NCBI GenBank assembly: GCA_051657905.1
Contig: JBOFLO010000029.1
Coordinates: 1 to 14,146, forward strand
Source of the DNA: JBOFLO01 sp051657905
Lineage (GTDB): Bacteria; Patescibacteriota; Gracilibacteria; UBA1369
DNA length: 14,146 bases
Reading direction: 5' to 3'
The notes beneath the pieces were generated by a model. It searched no databases and was not told the origin of the DNA. It saw only the letters and a list, made by a program, of their open reading frames with translations. Positions 1 through 7,823 of this stretch are shown here, piece by piece (within the stretch, counting starts at the first letter, position 1; each line of letters starts with the position of its first letter). The position numbers and the translations under genes were made by a program.

Positions 1-971
1 CCTTAACTGACTCCTCAAGTTCAACGCCGACAACTCCTACCATTCCAACTGATTCAACCGCTCCAACTATCAGCATAGTGACTAATATTTCTACTCCAAC
101 TACCGATAGTACTCCGAGTTTTACTTTCAATTCATCAGAGGCGGGAACTATTACTTATGGGGGAAATTGTTCAAGTTCAACTATGCAGGCTGCTAGCGGA
201 AATAACACAATTACTTTGAACAATTTGTCGATTGGAACTTATGCTAACTGTACTGTTAGAGTGACTGATTCAAGTGGGAATGCTGGGAATATTTTAGCTT
301 TAGCGACTTTTGTGATTGAATTAACTCCAACGGTTCCACCAGTTGATGAAGAAGAAGAGGAAATTCCTCAGGACGAAGAGGAAGAGGTGCCAAATGTTCC
401 TACAGATAATTGTCCAAAATTTGTGGATATTAGTAGTAGTGATCCTAATTATGCTGCTTATCAATATGTGAAAGATATTGGAGCGATGACTGGCAATCCG
501 GATTGTACTTTTAATCCGGGAGGATTTTTGCAACGTGATCAGTCTGCTAAAATTATTTTGGAGGTGACTAATGTTTTTAATCCGGCAGTGAATTATTGCA
601 AAGGGATTCGACCATTTGCTGATGTGAGTGAAAGTGCTTGGTCTTATCAATATATTTGTTTGGCGAAGAATAGAAATGTAGTGACTGGTTATGCAAGTGG
701 AGTTGACGCTGGAAAATATCTGCCTGCTAGAGCTTTAAATAGGGCTGAAGCTTTGGCTATTGTGCTTCGTAATTTGGAAAATGAAGTTATTCCGAAAACC
801 TCCAGTGTTTCCTATGAAGATGTGAATACTGGCCAATGGTATAGCGGCTATGCCAAATATGCTCAGGACAAAGGATTGTTTTTAGGAAGAAAGCTTTATC
901 CCGCTGATGCTATGACCAGAGGTGAATTTGCGGTGATGCTTTATAAACTTCATCAGGCAGGGAAAATTTAG
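1..971 (+). CDS. Surface protein fragment: Ig-like domain plus three SLH domains (5' end outside window)
   Basis: The frame is open from the first complete codon (position 3) to the TAG at 969-971, so the gene starts upstream; the GTG at 78 lies inside the open frame and is not a convincing start. The visible 322 residues begin with a Thr/Ser/Pro-rich stretch, then a beta-rich Ig-like domain (roughly residues 22-107) with the typical TDSSGN motif near its end. An acidic Glu-run linker follows (about 113-129), then three S-layer homology repeats at about 139-187, 205-256 and 271-316. These show the F-x-D start (FVDI, FADV, YEDV), the central G/N-rich turn and the R-x-[DEQ] end (LQRDQSA, LNRAEAL, MTRGEFA). 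SLH domains anchor proteins to secondary cell-wall polymers, so this should be an exported wall-anchored protein. Six cysteines occur in the exported part. The ligand of the missing N-terminus is unknown. Confidence 0.9.
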   Translation, partial: LTDSSSSTPTTPTIPTDSTAPTISIVTNISTPTTDSTPSFTFNSSEAGTITYGGNCSSSTMQAASGNNTITLNNLSIGTYANCTVRVTDSSGNAGNILALATFVIELTPTVPPVDEEEEEIPQDEEEEVPNVPTDNCPKFVDISSSDPNYAAYQYVKDIGAMTGNPDCTFNPGGFLQRDQSAKIILEVTNVFNPAVNYCKGIRPFADVSESAWSYQYICLAKNRNVVTGYASGVDAGKYLPARALNRAEALAIVLRNLENEVIPKTSSVSYEDVNTGQWYSGYAKYAQDKGLFLGRKLYPADAMTRGEFAVMLYKLHQAGKI

Positions 972-995
972 AGTTTTACTGTATTGATGTTTGAT

Positions 996-1026
996 AAAAG
1001 AGAGTGGCATGAGTTGCTCTCTTTTT
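996..1026 (+). terminator. Rho-independent terminator after the SLH protein gene
   Basis: A perfect 9-bp stem pairs 996-1004 (aaaagagag) with 1017-1025 (ctctctttt) around a 12-base loop, and its 3' arm runs straight into a T tract. It lies 25 bases after the SLH gene stop codon and just before a promoter-like TTGACA. Confidence 0.75.
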
Positions 1027-1029
1027 GTA

Positions 1030-1058
1030 TTGACAGCTATTAATATTTTTATTAAGCT
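1030..1058 (+). promoter_or_regulatory. Candidate sigma-70 promoter for the MarR/ABC exporter operon
   Basis: A perfect TTGACA (1030-1035) is followed after 17 bases by TAAGCT (1053-1058), a weak -10 match (3 of 6). It follows the terminator directly and is the only place between the two transcription units where a promoter would fit. The predicted transcript would start near 1065 and carry the inverted repeat at 1076-1090 in its leader. The -35 box is convincing; the -10 box is not. Confidence 0.4.
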
Positions 1059-1075
1059 CCGTAAGCGCCTAAATT

Positions 1076-1090
1076 GTTAAGTTGCTTAAC
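1076..1090. promoter_or_regulatory. Candidate MarR operator (inverted repeat)
   Basis: This is a perfect 6-bp inverted repeat with a 3-base centre: gttaag (1076-1081), ttg, cttaac (1085-1090). It ends 9 bases before the MarR start codon, downstream of the candidate promoter. MarR-family dimers usually bind short, A/T-rich palindromes of this size beside their own promoter, so an autoregulatory operator is a reasonable inference. The arms are short and partner sites have not been compared. Confidence 0.4.
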
Positions 1091-1099
1091 TAATTATTG

Positions 1100-1540
1100 A
1101 TGAGTAGGAAAGAGATTTTCGCAAAAATCATGCAGAATATGGGGGTGTTGCATCGCTTTGGGGCGGGGCATAAATCTATGCATTCACCGGACAAAATGCC
1201 GACTAGGTCGCAATTATGTATAATGGTGGTCTTGGCTCAGGAGGGCAATAAAAGCATTAAAGAACTGGCTGAACAGTTTTCCATGTCTTCCAGCGCTGCT
1301 ACGCAAATTGTGGATGGGTTGGTTAGGGAAAAGGTTTTGATGAGACAGGTGGATAAAAAAGATCGAAGGAAAATTAGTATTTCTTTGACTGCAACTGGCA
1401 AGAAAAAATTATTGCAGGCCAAAAAATTACGTGCAAAAGCTATGGCTAAGTATTTTGATCCATTGAATGATAAGGAATTGGCTCAATTGCAAAAACTTTT
1501 AGAAAAAATTGTAGAACATTTTAATTATGAAAAAAACTGA
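1100..1540 (+). CDS. MarR-family transcriptional regulator
   Basis: A 146-residue protein of normal MarR length. The winged helix-turn-helix core spans about residues 34-101. It shows the recognition-helix region (SIKELAEQFSMSSSAATQIVDGLVREKVL), read here as helix-turn-helix followed by the wing, which carries the family hallmark D-x-R-[RK] in KKDRRKISISLTATGK. Flanking N- and C-terminal helices would form the dimer interface. I start at the ATG at 1100; a TTG at 1097 in the same frame is the only other close choice. No Shine-Dalgarno is visible. The last 14 bases overlap the first exporter gene, so translation is probably coupled. MarR proteins next to drug exporters normally repress them and are released by small ligands; the ligand here is unknown. 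Confidence 0.92.
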   Translation: MSRKEIFAKIMQNMGVLHRFGAGHKSMHSPDKMPTRSQLCIMVVLAQEGNKSIKELAEQFSMSSSAATQIVDGLVREKVLMRQVDKKDRRKISISLTATGKKKLLQAKKLRAKAMAKYFDPLNDKELAQLQKLLEKIVEHFNYEKN

Positions 1541-3308
1541 TTTGAAGAAAAAACAGAAGAAAGATAGCAAAAAAGACGCTGGGCCTAAAAAACCGCAGGC
1601 AAATATATTTGGCTTGTTGAAGCCGTATATGACTTGGGTTACATTGCTTGTTGTTCTGTCGTTTTTGACGAATGGGTTGGGGCTTTGGGTGCCGGCCATT
1701 ATTGCAGCGGGGATTGATTCGTATGGAGTGGGAACTCTGAATATGAATAATTTGCTGGTGGAATTTTTGTTAGTGGTTTTGGGGATTTTTATTTTCACTT
1801 ATATACAAAGCATAATTCAAACTTATGCTTCAGAGAAAGTGGCCTTGGATTTGCGTGAAAAACTGGCTGGGAAAATTTCTCAACAAAGTTATTTGTATAT
1901 TCAGGAAGTAACTCCGGCTAAATTATTAACCAATTTAACTTCCGATATTGATGCTATTAAAATGTTTGTGTCGATGGCGATTGTTTCGCTTTCTTCTTCA
2001 GTAATCTTAATAGTTGGGGCGACGATTTTGTTATTGTCTATTAACTGGGTTTTGGCCTTGGCTGTGCTCACTATTCTGCCGATTATTGGTGTGGCCTTCT
2101 TTACTATTTTTGCCAAAGTTAGGAATTTATTTATTAAATCTCAGGGGATAATTGATTGGTTGAATAAAGTGATTAATGAAAGTATTTGGGGGGCGGCGTT
2201 GATCAGGGTGGTTAATGCTCAAAAGGATGAGCAGGATAAATTTGTTAAAGCCAATACTGAAGCTAAAAATAATGGGTTGGAAATTTTGAAATTATTTACC
2301 GCCTTAATACCAATTATTACTTTAGCGGCAAGTTGTGCCAGTTTGGTAATAGTGGTTTTGGGAGGGTATTTTGTGATTGGTGGTTCAATGACTTTGGGGG
2401 ATTTCTCGGCGTTTAATAGTTATTTGGGATTGTTGATTTTTCCAATTATGATGTTAGGGTTTATGAGTAATTTGATGGTTAGAGCCAGCAGTTCTTATCA
2501 ACGTATTGCGGAAGTTTTGGACAAACCGGAGGAAGCTGAGATTGATGGAATTAAATCGGAATTGCAGGGGGATGTTAAGGTTAGTAATGTTTCATTGAAT
2601 TTTGGTGAAAAGAAAGCTTTGAAAGATGTGAGTTTTAAGGTTGAAGGTGGGACAAAGACTGCTATTATTGGGCCTACAGCTGCGGGGAAAACGCAGTTGT
2701 TGTTTTTGTTGACCGGTTTAACAAAGCCGGCGGAAGGTACTGTGGAATATGATGGGCATTTAATTGATGCTTATGACAAAGAATCTTTGCATAGACAGAT
2801 TGGTATTGTTTTTCAGGATAGTATTATTTTCAATTTAAGTTTGAGAGAAAATATTGCTTTTAATTCCAAGGTTAGACCGGAGGATTTGCAGAGAGCTATT
2901 GATACGGCGGAGATTGGGGAATTTATTGGCAATCTTCCTGATGGTTTGGAAACTATTGTTTCTGAGCGGGGGACTAGCTTATCCGGGGGGCAGAAACAGC
3001 GTGTGATGTTGGCTAGAGCTTTGGCTTTGAATCCGAAAGTTTTGTTGCTGGATGATTTTACGGCTCGTGTTGATAATAAAACGGAGGCAAAAATTCTTAG
3101 CAATGTGGAGAAAAATTATCCCGGAATTACTTTAATTTCTATTACTCAGAAAATCGGTTCGGTCCAGGACTATGATCAAATAATTTTATTAATGGAAGGT
3201 GAGATTTTGGCGAAAGGAACGCATCAGGAATTGATGGAAAGTTCGCCGGAATATGTGCAGATTTTTAATTCGCAACGTAGTACAAATCATTATGAATTAC
3301 ACTCTTAA
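1527..3308 (+). CDS. ABC exporter half-transporter, degenerate-site subunit (heterodimeric multidrug type)
   Basis: A 593-residue fused exporter: a Lys-rich cytoplasmic N-terminus (11 Lys in the first 23 residues), an ABC type-1 membrane domain with about six helices (roughly 36-320), and a nucleotide-binding domain (about 348-585). The NBD departs from consensus at several catalytic positions. The P-loop is GPTAAGKT (382-389, Ala for the fourth-position Gly); the Walker B aspartate D509 is followed by D510 instead of the catalytic Glu; the D-loop is ARVD; and the H-loop His is replaced by Gln (Q541). The signature LSGGQ (485-489) is intact, as is Q430. This is the pattern of the degenerate-site partner in exporters such as TM287/288 or BmrCD, implying ABC1 works only with the next gene. 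Its ATG lies inside the end of the MarR gene. Substrate unknown; drug or lipid-like export is inferred. Confidence 0.93.
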   Translation: MKKTDLKKKQKKDSKKDAGPKKPQANIFGLLKPYMTWVTLLVVLSFLTNGLGLWVPAIIAAGIDSYGVGTLNMNNLLVEFLLVVLGIFIFTYIQSIIQTYASEKVALDLREKLAGKISQQSYLYIQEVTPAKLLTNLTSDIDAIKMFVSMAIVSLSSSVILIVGATILLLSINWVLALAVLTILPIIGVAFFTIFAKVRNLFIKSQGIIDWLNKVINESIWGAALIRVVNAQKDEQDKFVKANTEAKNNGLEILKLFTALIPIITLAASCASLVIVVLGGYFVIGGSMTLGDFSAFNSYLGLLIFPIMMLGFMSNLMVRASSSYQRIAEVLDKPEEAEIDGIKSELQGDVKVSNVSLNFGEKKALKDVSFKVEGGTKTAIIGPTAAGKTQLLFLLTGLTKPAEGTVEYDGHLIDAYDKESLHRQIGIVFQDSIIFNLSLRENIAFNSKVRPEDLQRAIDTAEIGEFIGNLPDGLETIVSERGTSLSGGQKQRVMLARALALNPKVLLLDDFTARVDNKTEAKILSNVEKNYPGITLISITQKIGSVQDYDQIILLMEGEILAKGTHQELMESSPEYVQIFNSQRSTNHYELHS

Positions 3309-5052
3309 TAAACAAGAAGAATCCGGGAAGAAAATATCTACATGGGCAGCCTTGAAGAAAATGTGGCTGCTGGTGGAAGATGAGAAAGGCAATTTGATTG
3401 CGGCAACTTTGGCATTGATTCTCAATTCTATTTTGAATTTATTGGTGCCGGTATTGATTGGTTATATTATCGATAATTATATTCAAAATGGGCAGTTTGA
3501 TGGTGTATTGATGTTTGGAGCGGTGTTGCTGGTGGTGTTTATTTTGGCTTTTATAGCCGGTTATTTGCAAATTAAATGGATGGGGTCGCTGGCGCAGAGA
3601 GTTTTATTTAAATTGAGAAATCAGATTTTCTTTAAATTGCAGGAATTGCCATTAGTATTTTTTAATCAGAATAAAGCAGGGGATTTAATTTCTAGAATTA
3701 ATAATGATACTGATAAGTTGAATCAATTTCTCTCACAATCTTTGATGCAATTTGTGGGAAGTCTTTTTATGATGTTAGGGGCGGGTATCTTTATTTTGTT
3801 GCTTAATCCGGTATTGGGTTCTGCGGCTTTGATACCTGCATTTGCTTTGCTTATATTTACTCAGTTGATTTCTGGATGGGTGAAGAAAACTAATGCCAGA
3901 AGTTTGCAGACGGTGGGGGGAATGAGTGCGGAAATTCAAGAGAGTTTGAGTAATTTTAAAGTTATTGTGGCATTTAATCGAAGAAATTATTTTAAAGAAA
4001 AGTTTAATGAAGCGAATAAAGATAATTTTTCAGCAGCTATGCAAGCCGGGATTGCCAATAATATTTTTAGACCGGTTTATGATTTAGCCGCTTATTTTGC
4101 TCAGTTGATTGTTTTGATGTTGGGGGTTTATTTGATTGCTAATGGAGGACTTACTATGGGGCTTTTAATAAGTTTTATTTTGTATGTGGCGAGGTTTTAC
4201 GATCCGGTAAGACAAATTGCAGCTTTCTGGTCTTCTTTTCAAACTGCTATGGCAGCCTGGGATAGAATTAGTGATATTTTGAATTTGAAATCTGATTTGA
4301 AAATTGAGGAAAGTAAAAAGTCTATTGATGCATCTACGGTTTTAGAATTTCATAAGGTTAGTTTTAAGTATCCTGATGGGAAGGAAGTTTTGACTGATAT
4401 TAATTTTAAATTACTACCAGGTAAAACATATGCTTTGGTTGGTCCAACTGGTGGAGGTAAGACAACTACTGCTTCATTGATGGTGAGACTTTATGATCCA
4501 ACTGAAGGGAAAATTTTGTTGAATGGTAAAGATATCAAGTCTTATTCGGCTGAAGAAAGAACTAAAAAGATTGGATTTATTTTGCAGGAACCGTATTTGT
4601 TTAGCGGGACTGTGCAAGAAAATATTTTGTACGGAAATGAAAATTTGAACAAATTAAGTAGTGAGGAATTGTTGGTGGAATTGAAGAAGGCTGATCTGGA
4701 TGATTTATTAAAGAGATTTGAGAAAGGTTTGGAAACACCTGTGAGTGGAAATGGGGACTCCATTAGTTTGGGGCAGAGACAATTAATTGCTTTTATGAGA
4801 GCGGTGCTTAGAAAACCTGACTTGTTAATTTTGGATGAAGCAACGGCGAATATTGATACTGTTACGGAAAAATTACTGGAAAGTATTTTAGAGAAATTGC
4901 CGGCGTCAACAAGCTTGGTGGTGATTGCTCATCGCTTGAATACTATTGAAAATGCTGATGAAATTTTCTTTGTGAATTCAGGAAAAGTAGAGTTGGCGGG
5001 CTCGATGGAACATGCTGTAGAAATGCTTTTGCATGGTAAATCGAAGAGCTAG
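3292..5052 (+). CDS. ABC exporter half-transporter, consensus-ATPase subunit (heterodimeric partner)
   Basis: A 586-residue exporter with a membrane domain (about 18-325, six predicted helices) and an NBD (about 350-580). Its Walker A GPTGGGKT (384-391), Q432, Walker B LLILDE (D515, catalytic E516) and H-loop His H547 are all canonical. Its signature is ISLGQ (491-495), with Leu in place of the first Gly. In a head-to-tail NBD dimer this weak signature faces the degenerate Walker motifs of the upstream subunit. Meanwhile its own intact Walker motifs face that subunit's good LSGGQ, giving one active and one degenerate ATP site. I start at the ATG at 3292, overlapping the upstream gene by 17 bases like the MarR/exporter overlap; the frame extends to an ATG at 3253 (599 residues), which cannot be excluded. 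Its TAG overlaps the convergent antiporter stop. Confidence 0.93.
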   Translation: MNYTLNKQEESGKKISTWAALKKMWLLVEDEKGNLIAATLALILNSILNLLVPVLIGYIIDNYIQNGQFDGVLMFGAVLLVVFILAFIAGYLQIKWMGSLAQRVLFKLRNQIFFKLQELPLVFFNQNKAGDLISRINNDTDKLNQFLSQSLMQFVGSLFMMLGAGIFILLLNPVLGSAALIPAFALLIFTQLISGWVKKTNARSLQTVGGMSAEIQESLSNFKVIVAFNRRNYFKEKFNEANKDNFSAAMQAGIANNIFRPVYDLAAYFAQLIVLMLGVYLIANGGLTMGLLISFILYVARFYDPVRQIAAFWSSFQTAMAAWDRISDILNLKSDLKIEESKKSIDASTVLEFHKVSFKYPDGKEVLTDINFKLLPGKTYALVGPTGGGKTTTASLMVRLYDPTEGKILLNGKDIKSYSAEERTKKIGFILQEPYLFSGTVQENILYGNENLNKLSSEELLVELKKADLDDLLKRFEKGLETPVSGNGDSISLGQRQLIAFMRAVLRKPDLLILDEATANIDTVTEKLLESILEKLPASTSLVVIAHRLNTIENADEIFFVNSGKVELAGSMEHAVEMLLHGKSKS

Positions 5053-6833
5053 TCCAAGAAGACGAAAGGTGCCTGTAATCTCTTTAATTCATCGAGACGG
5101 AAATCCAACATTTTGTTGCCGACAAATAAAATTGATACTTGATTTTCTACCAGCATGGCTTCGATATTGTCTTCCAGCAAGCCTGGTAAAATTAATAGTT
5201 TAAAATTAATAATAGGTTGGTTTTCTTCTGAAAGTTTACTATTGATGTTTTGGAATTTTTTGTCAGCGACTTTTTTAATTTCTTCATTAAACTTATTGGC
5301 AAATTTTTCTTCAGGACAATGTAAAAGCAAAATATTTTCTGTACCATGATGTTCGCACCAATCAACTACAGCTTCTATTCTATCAAGGAAGGAATAACCT
5401 CTGCTGCAGAGTACCGCAACGGGGCCTTTTTGAGCCTGTTTAGGGAAAGATGGTAAGTCCTTAGCTAAATCGAGTTTCTTGGCGATTAAGGGCGTTAGTG
5501 GTGGTTGTATGACTAGTGTTAATAAGATAATCCACATACCGATTGCCACAACTAAGTCGCTTCCAGGTAGTCCGGAAATATTGATTCCTACCAAAAGCAC
5601 CGCCGGTATAACCCCGGTTTCACGAACAAAGGATAGGAAAAGCATTTCTTTTAAAGTAAAGCATTGTTTACTCTTACAGAAAATTCCTAAACTGATAAAT
5701 ATAACCAGCGGACGAATAAAGAACATGAAAAGAATTCCCATTAAAATTCCAATAGGGGCGACTTGCCAAAGTTCTTGAGGGTGGACCAAGGTTCCAAGCA
5801 GCATAAAAATCAAAGGTTTCATGAAACCTTCAATAGTGTGATTGAAGAAATGTTCCACATGAGAGAAATGCGCTTTGATTTGGAAAAGCAAACCGGCAAT
5901 GAAAACCGCTAAAAATCCATTTCCACCTAACATGGTTGCTAAAGTATAGGCAAATAATGGCACCGCTAAAAATAATGCTGAATCTGCTTCGCCTTCAGTT
6001 TCGATTTTTTCTTTCCAATTGCTCCAAAGACGAAGAGTCAAAAATCCTATTACTCCAGCTAAACAGCCAATACCAATTACTTTGATTATTTCTAAGAGAT
6101 TTTCTAAATTAAATAAATAAGTGTAGGCTGAGAGAATGGATTCTGGCATGTAACCGCCCAAGAATAAACTGAGGAAAATTCCGGTAATCAAAGCGCCAAT
6201 TACGTCATTGAGGGCGCTTTCACTGATGGCAACGTGTTTTACGCGTGGTTTGGTGAATAAAAGTGATTTAAAGCTGGGGATGATGGCTGCTGGATCGGTA
6301 GAGGCTAAAGCCACGCCGAGTAGGACAATGGCTGGGATTGGCATGGAGAAGTTCATTATTGCGCAGAACCAAGCCAGGAATAAGGAAAAAATGATGGCTG
6401 TGAGGATTGTTCCAAGGAAGGCCAAGGAGAGAATCGGTCCTACCAAAGCTCTAAATCTGTTGAAAGGAGTTTCTAGTCCGCCGCCAAAAAGTATGAAAAC
6501 TGCCCCGATGGTGGTGAGGGTGGAGAGGGCGGTTGAGTCGGAGCTGATAAAATGGAGAATGTCCTGAGATACAAATCCGAAGAAAATGGCTAGAACAAAG
6601 GAGGGAATGACGGTTGGTTTGGCCTGTTCATAGGCTATAAAACCTAGGGAAAAAACGATGACTATATTTAAAAAAATCGGTAACATTTGTAAATGTTCCG
6701 AATGTGCAATTAGGGAGGAGTGTAAAATTGTGTCTACATTTTTGGAGATTAGCCAGCTGATCAACAGGGTTATGGCTATAAAAAGGTAGTTTTTAAGTCG
6801 ACTTAATGGGTGAAAAAGGCTTTGTGTAGTCAT
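5049..6833 (-). CDS. CPA1/NhaP-type cation:proton antiporter with C-terminal soluble domain
   Basis: A 594-residue membrane protein with about 12-13 hydrophobic segments between residues 15 and 450, then a cytosolic alpha/beta domain (about 469-594). The Na+/H+ exchanger core is recognisable from the STDPAA motif (178-183), which forms the unwound helix of the ion site. It is followed by SESALND (204-210), the E-S-x-x-N-D motif of CPA1 antiporters, and by later conserved arginines (R374, R404). It should exchange Na+ or K+ for H+ across the cytoplasmic membrane, in pH or salt homeostasis. The C-terminal domain has alternating hydrophobic strands (VAVLCS, ILLLHC, LLILP, SILFVG) recalling a universal-stress-protein or nucleotide-binding fold, probably regulatory; that is inference. 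No Shine-Dalgarno precedes the ATG. Ion preference cannot be read from sequence alone. Confidence 0.88.
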   Translation of the reverse strand: MTTQSLFHPLSRLKNYLFIAITLLISWLISKNVDTILHSSLIAHSEHLQMLPIFLNIVIVFSLGFIAYEQAKPTVIPSFVLAIFFGFVSQDILHFISSDSTALSTLTTIGAVFILFGGGLETPFNRFRALVGPILSLAFLGTILTAIIFSLFLAWFCAIMNFSMPIPAIVLLGVALASTDPAAIIPSFKSLLFTKPRVKHVAISESALNDVIGALITGIFLSLFLGGYMPESILSAYTYLFNLENLLEIIKVIGIGCLAGVIGFLTLRLWSNWKEKIETEGEADSALFLAVPLFAYTLATMLGGNGFLAVFIAGLLFQIKAHFSHVEHFFNHTIEGFMKPLIFMLLGTLVHPQELWQVAPIGILMGILFMFFIRPLVIFISLGIFCKSKQCFTLKEMLFLSFVRETGVIPAVLLVGINISGLPGSDLVVAIGMWIILLTLVIQPPLTPLIAKKLDLAKDLPSFPKQAQKGPVAVLCSRGYSFLDRIEAVVDWCEHHGTENILLLHCPEEKFANKFNEEIKKVADKKFQNINSKLSEENQPIINFKLLILPGLLEDNIEAMLVENQVSILFVGNKMLDFRLDELKRLQAPFVFLD

Positions 6834-6843
6834 CTGAAGATAA

Positions 6844-6919
6844 TTAAAAGCGCCCTGGGCTCGAATGTTTTATTCCTATTTTGAGTAATTTTCAAGAGGA
6901 ATTTCCAGGGCGCTTTTAA
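6844..6919. terminator. Long hairpin between the META lipoprotein and antiporter genes
   Basis: A perfect 15-bp stem pairs 6844-6858 with 6905-6919 (ttaaaagcgccctgg and its reverse complement). A second helix nests inside it (attcct 6872-6877 with aggaat 6897-6902), with four further pairs (ttga 6881-6884 with tcaa 6892-6895). On the minus strand it begins 8 bases past the META gene stop and the stem ends in a U-rich tract, so it should terminate META transcription. On the plus strand the stem runs into aaaattttttta, so it could act both ways. It also lies 11 bases upstream of the antiporter start codon and could serve as a 5' leader structure if transcription reads through. Confidence 0.7.
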
Positions 6920-6926
6920 AATTTTT

Positions 6927-7787
6927 TTATTGAACTTTAGTGAATTCCATAATTCCAGAGTCCATTTTCAAGGCCATAGATAAAGTTTCGCCATTAACCA
7001 AATAGGATTGGACTTCTCCTAAAGCTTTAGCATAAGCGGATTCTTGGCTTCCTTCGCAGAACATTTTGGTCATAGCTAATGGGCCAAAAATAAGTTCACC
7101 TTGATTGGCAGTGTAGGTTGAGTTGATGCTATTACAATCAGTTTTGCTGGACATTCTTCCTTCTTGATCAAAACTTAAGATAAAAGCTTCAGGTTTTGCT
7201 GATTCAGTTACACTTTCGTCATTCATGGAGGTTTTTACCCATTGCCAGGAGGTTCCGGCTAGGTCGGGGGTGGAAGATTCTTTTAGAGTTTCTGGATCTT
7301 CGGTTTTGGCAAATTCCATGGAGTAATTTTCAGAAGCAATAATTAACATATCTCCATTGATTGTAACTTTGCCTCCAGAGCTTAAAGCGATAACATATTC
7401 AGTTTCTTGGCTTTCGGCGCAAAGCATTAAAGTTTGAACAAAAGGACTGAAAGATAATTGATCTTTAGTTAATTCATAGTTGCCACTAAGACTATTACAG
7501 TCTGTACTGCTGGAAACACGAGCATCTTCGTGGAAGCTTAAAATAAAGGCATTAGATGTTGCGGCCTTGATATTGCTGCCATCTTTCTTAGTTGTTTTAA
7601 TCCATTCCCAAGATGTACCGGCTAATTCCGGGGTGACCACAATTTCTTCATTGTTGGTATTTTCAGTAATGGTGTTTTGATTATTGTTAGGGGGAGGGGT
7701 TGGAGTGGTCGGTTGACAACCAGTTATGATTAAGGAGGCGGTGACTAAAGAAAAGACGGAAAGGTTGAGGAAATAATTTTTGCTCAT
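6927..7787 (-). CDS. Lipoprotein with two tandem META (HslJ-like, DUF306) domains
   Basis: A 286-residue secreted protein. The ATG at 7787 gives a classic lipoprotein signal: short basic start, hydrophobic core and lipobox ITGC with the lipidated Cys at 24. The frame could be extended to a GTG at 7832, but that would put 15 polar residues before the signal. A Pro/Thr/Asn-rich tether (about 25-54) follows, then META domain 1 (55-161) and META domain 2 (176-285). Both repeats share LAGTSW, FILSF, S-x-x-TDCNS, the C-x-x-SQE-x-x-Y-x-x-AL region and a final MEF[AT]K. Each has two cysteines 26 residues apart (C97/C123 and C218/C244). META domains occur in HslJ, linked to novobiocin resistance and heat shock in E. 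coli, and in other surface proteins; the biochemical role is unknown. The stop lies beside a terminator hairpin. Confidence 0.88.
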   Translation of the reverse strand: MSKNYFLNLSVFSLVTASLIITGCQPTTPTPPPNNNQNTITENTNNEEIVVTPELAGTSWEWIKTTKKDGSNIKAATSNAFILSFHEDARVSSSTDCNSLSGNYELTKDQLSFSPFVQTLMLCAESQETEYVIALSSGGKVTINGDMLIIASENYSMEFAKTEDPETLKESSTPDLAGTSWQWVKTSMNDESVTESAKPEAFILSFDQEGRMSSKTDCNSINSTYTANQGELIFGPLAMTKMFCEGSQESAYAKALGEVQSYLVNGETLSMALKMDSGIMEFTKVQ

Positions 7788-7823
7788 AAAATTTATTTTT
7801 AATGAAATATAAGGAAGTTTAGC

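Noticed and set aside
988..1044. Short ATG-to-TAA frame of 18 codons between the SLH and MarR genes
   Set aside because: It runs straight through the terminator hairpin and the TTGACA box and has no ribosome site.
5155..6567. Several plus-strand open frames inside the antiporter gene
   Set aside because: They are antisense to a well-supported membrane protein, lack recognisable domains and have no ribosome sites.
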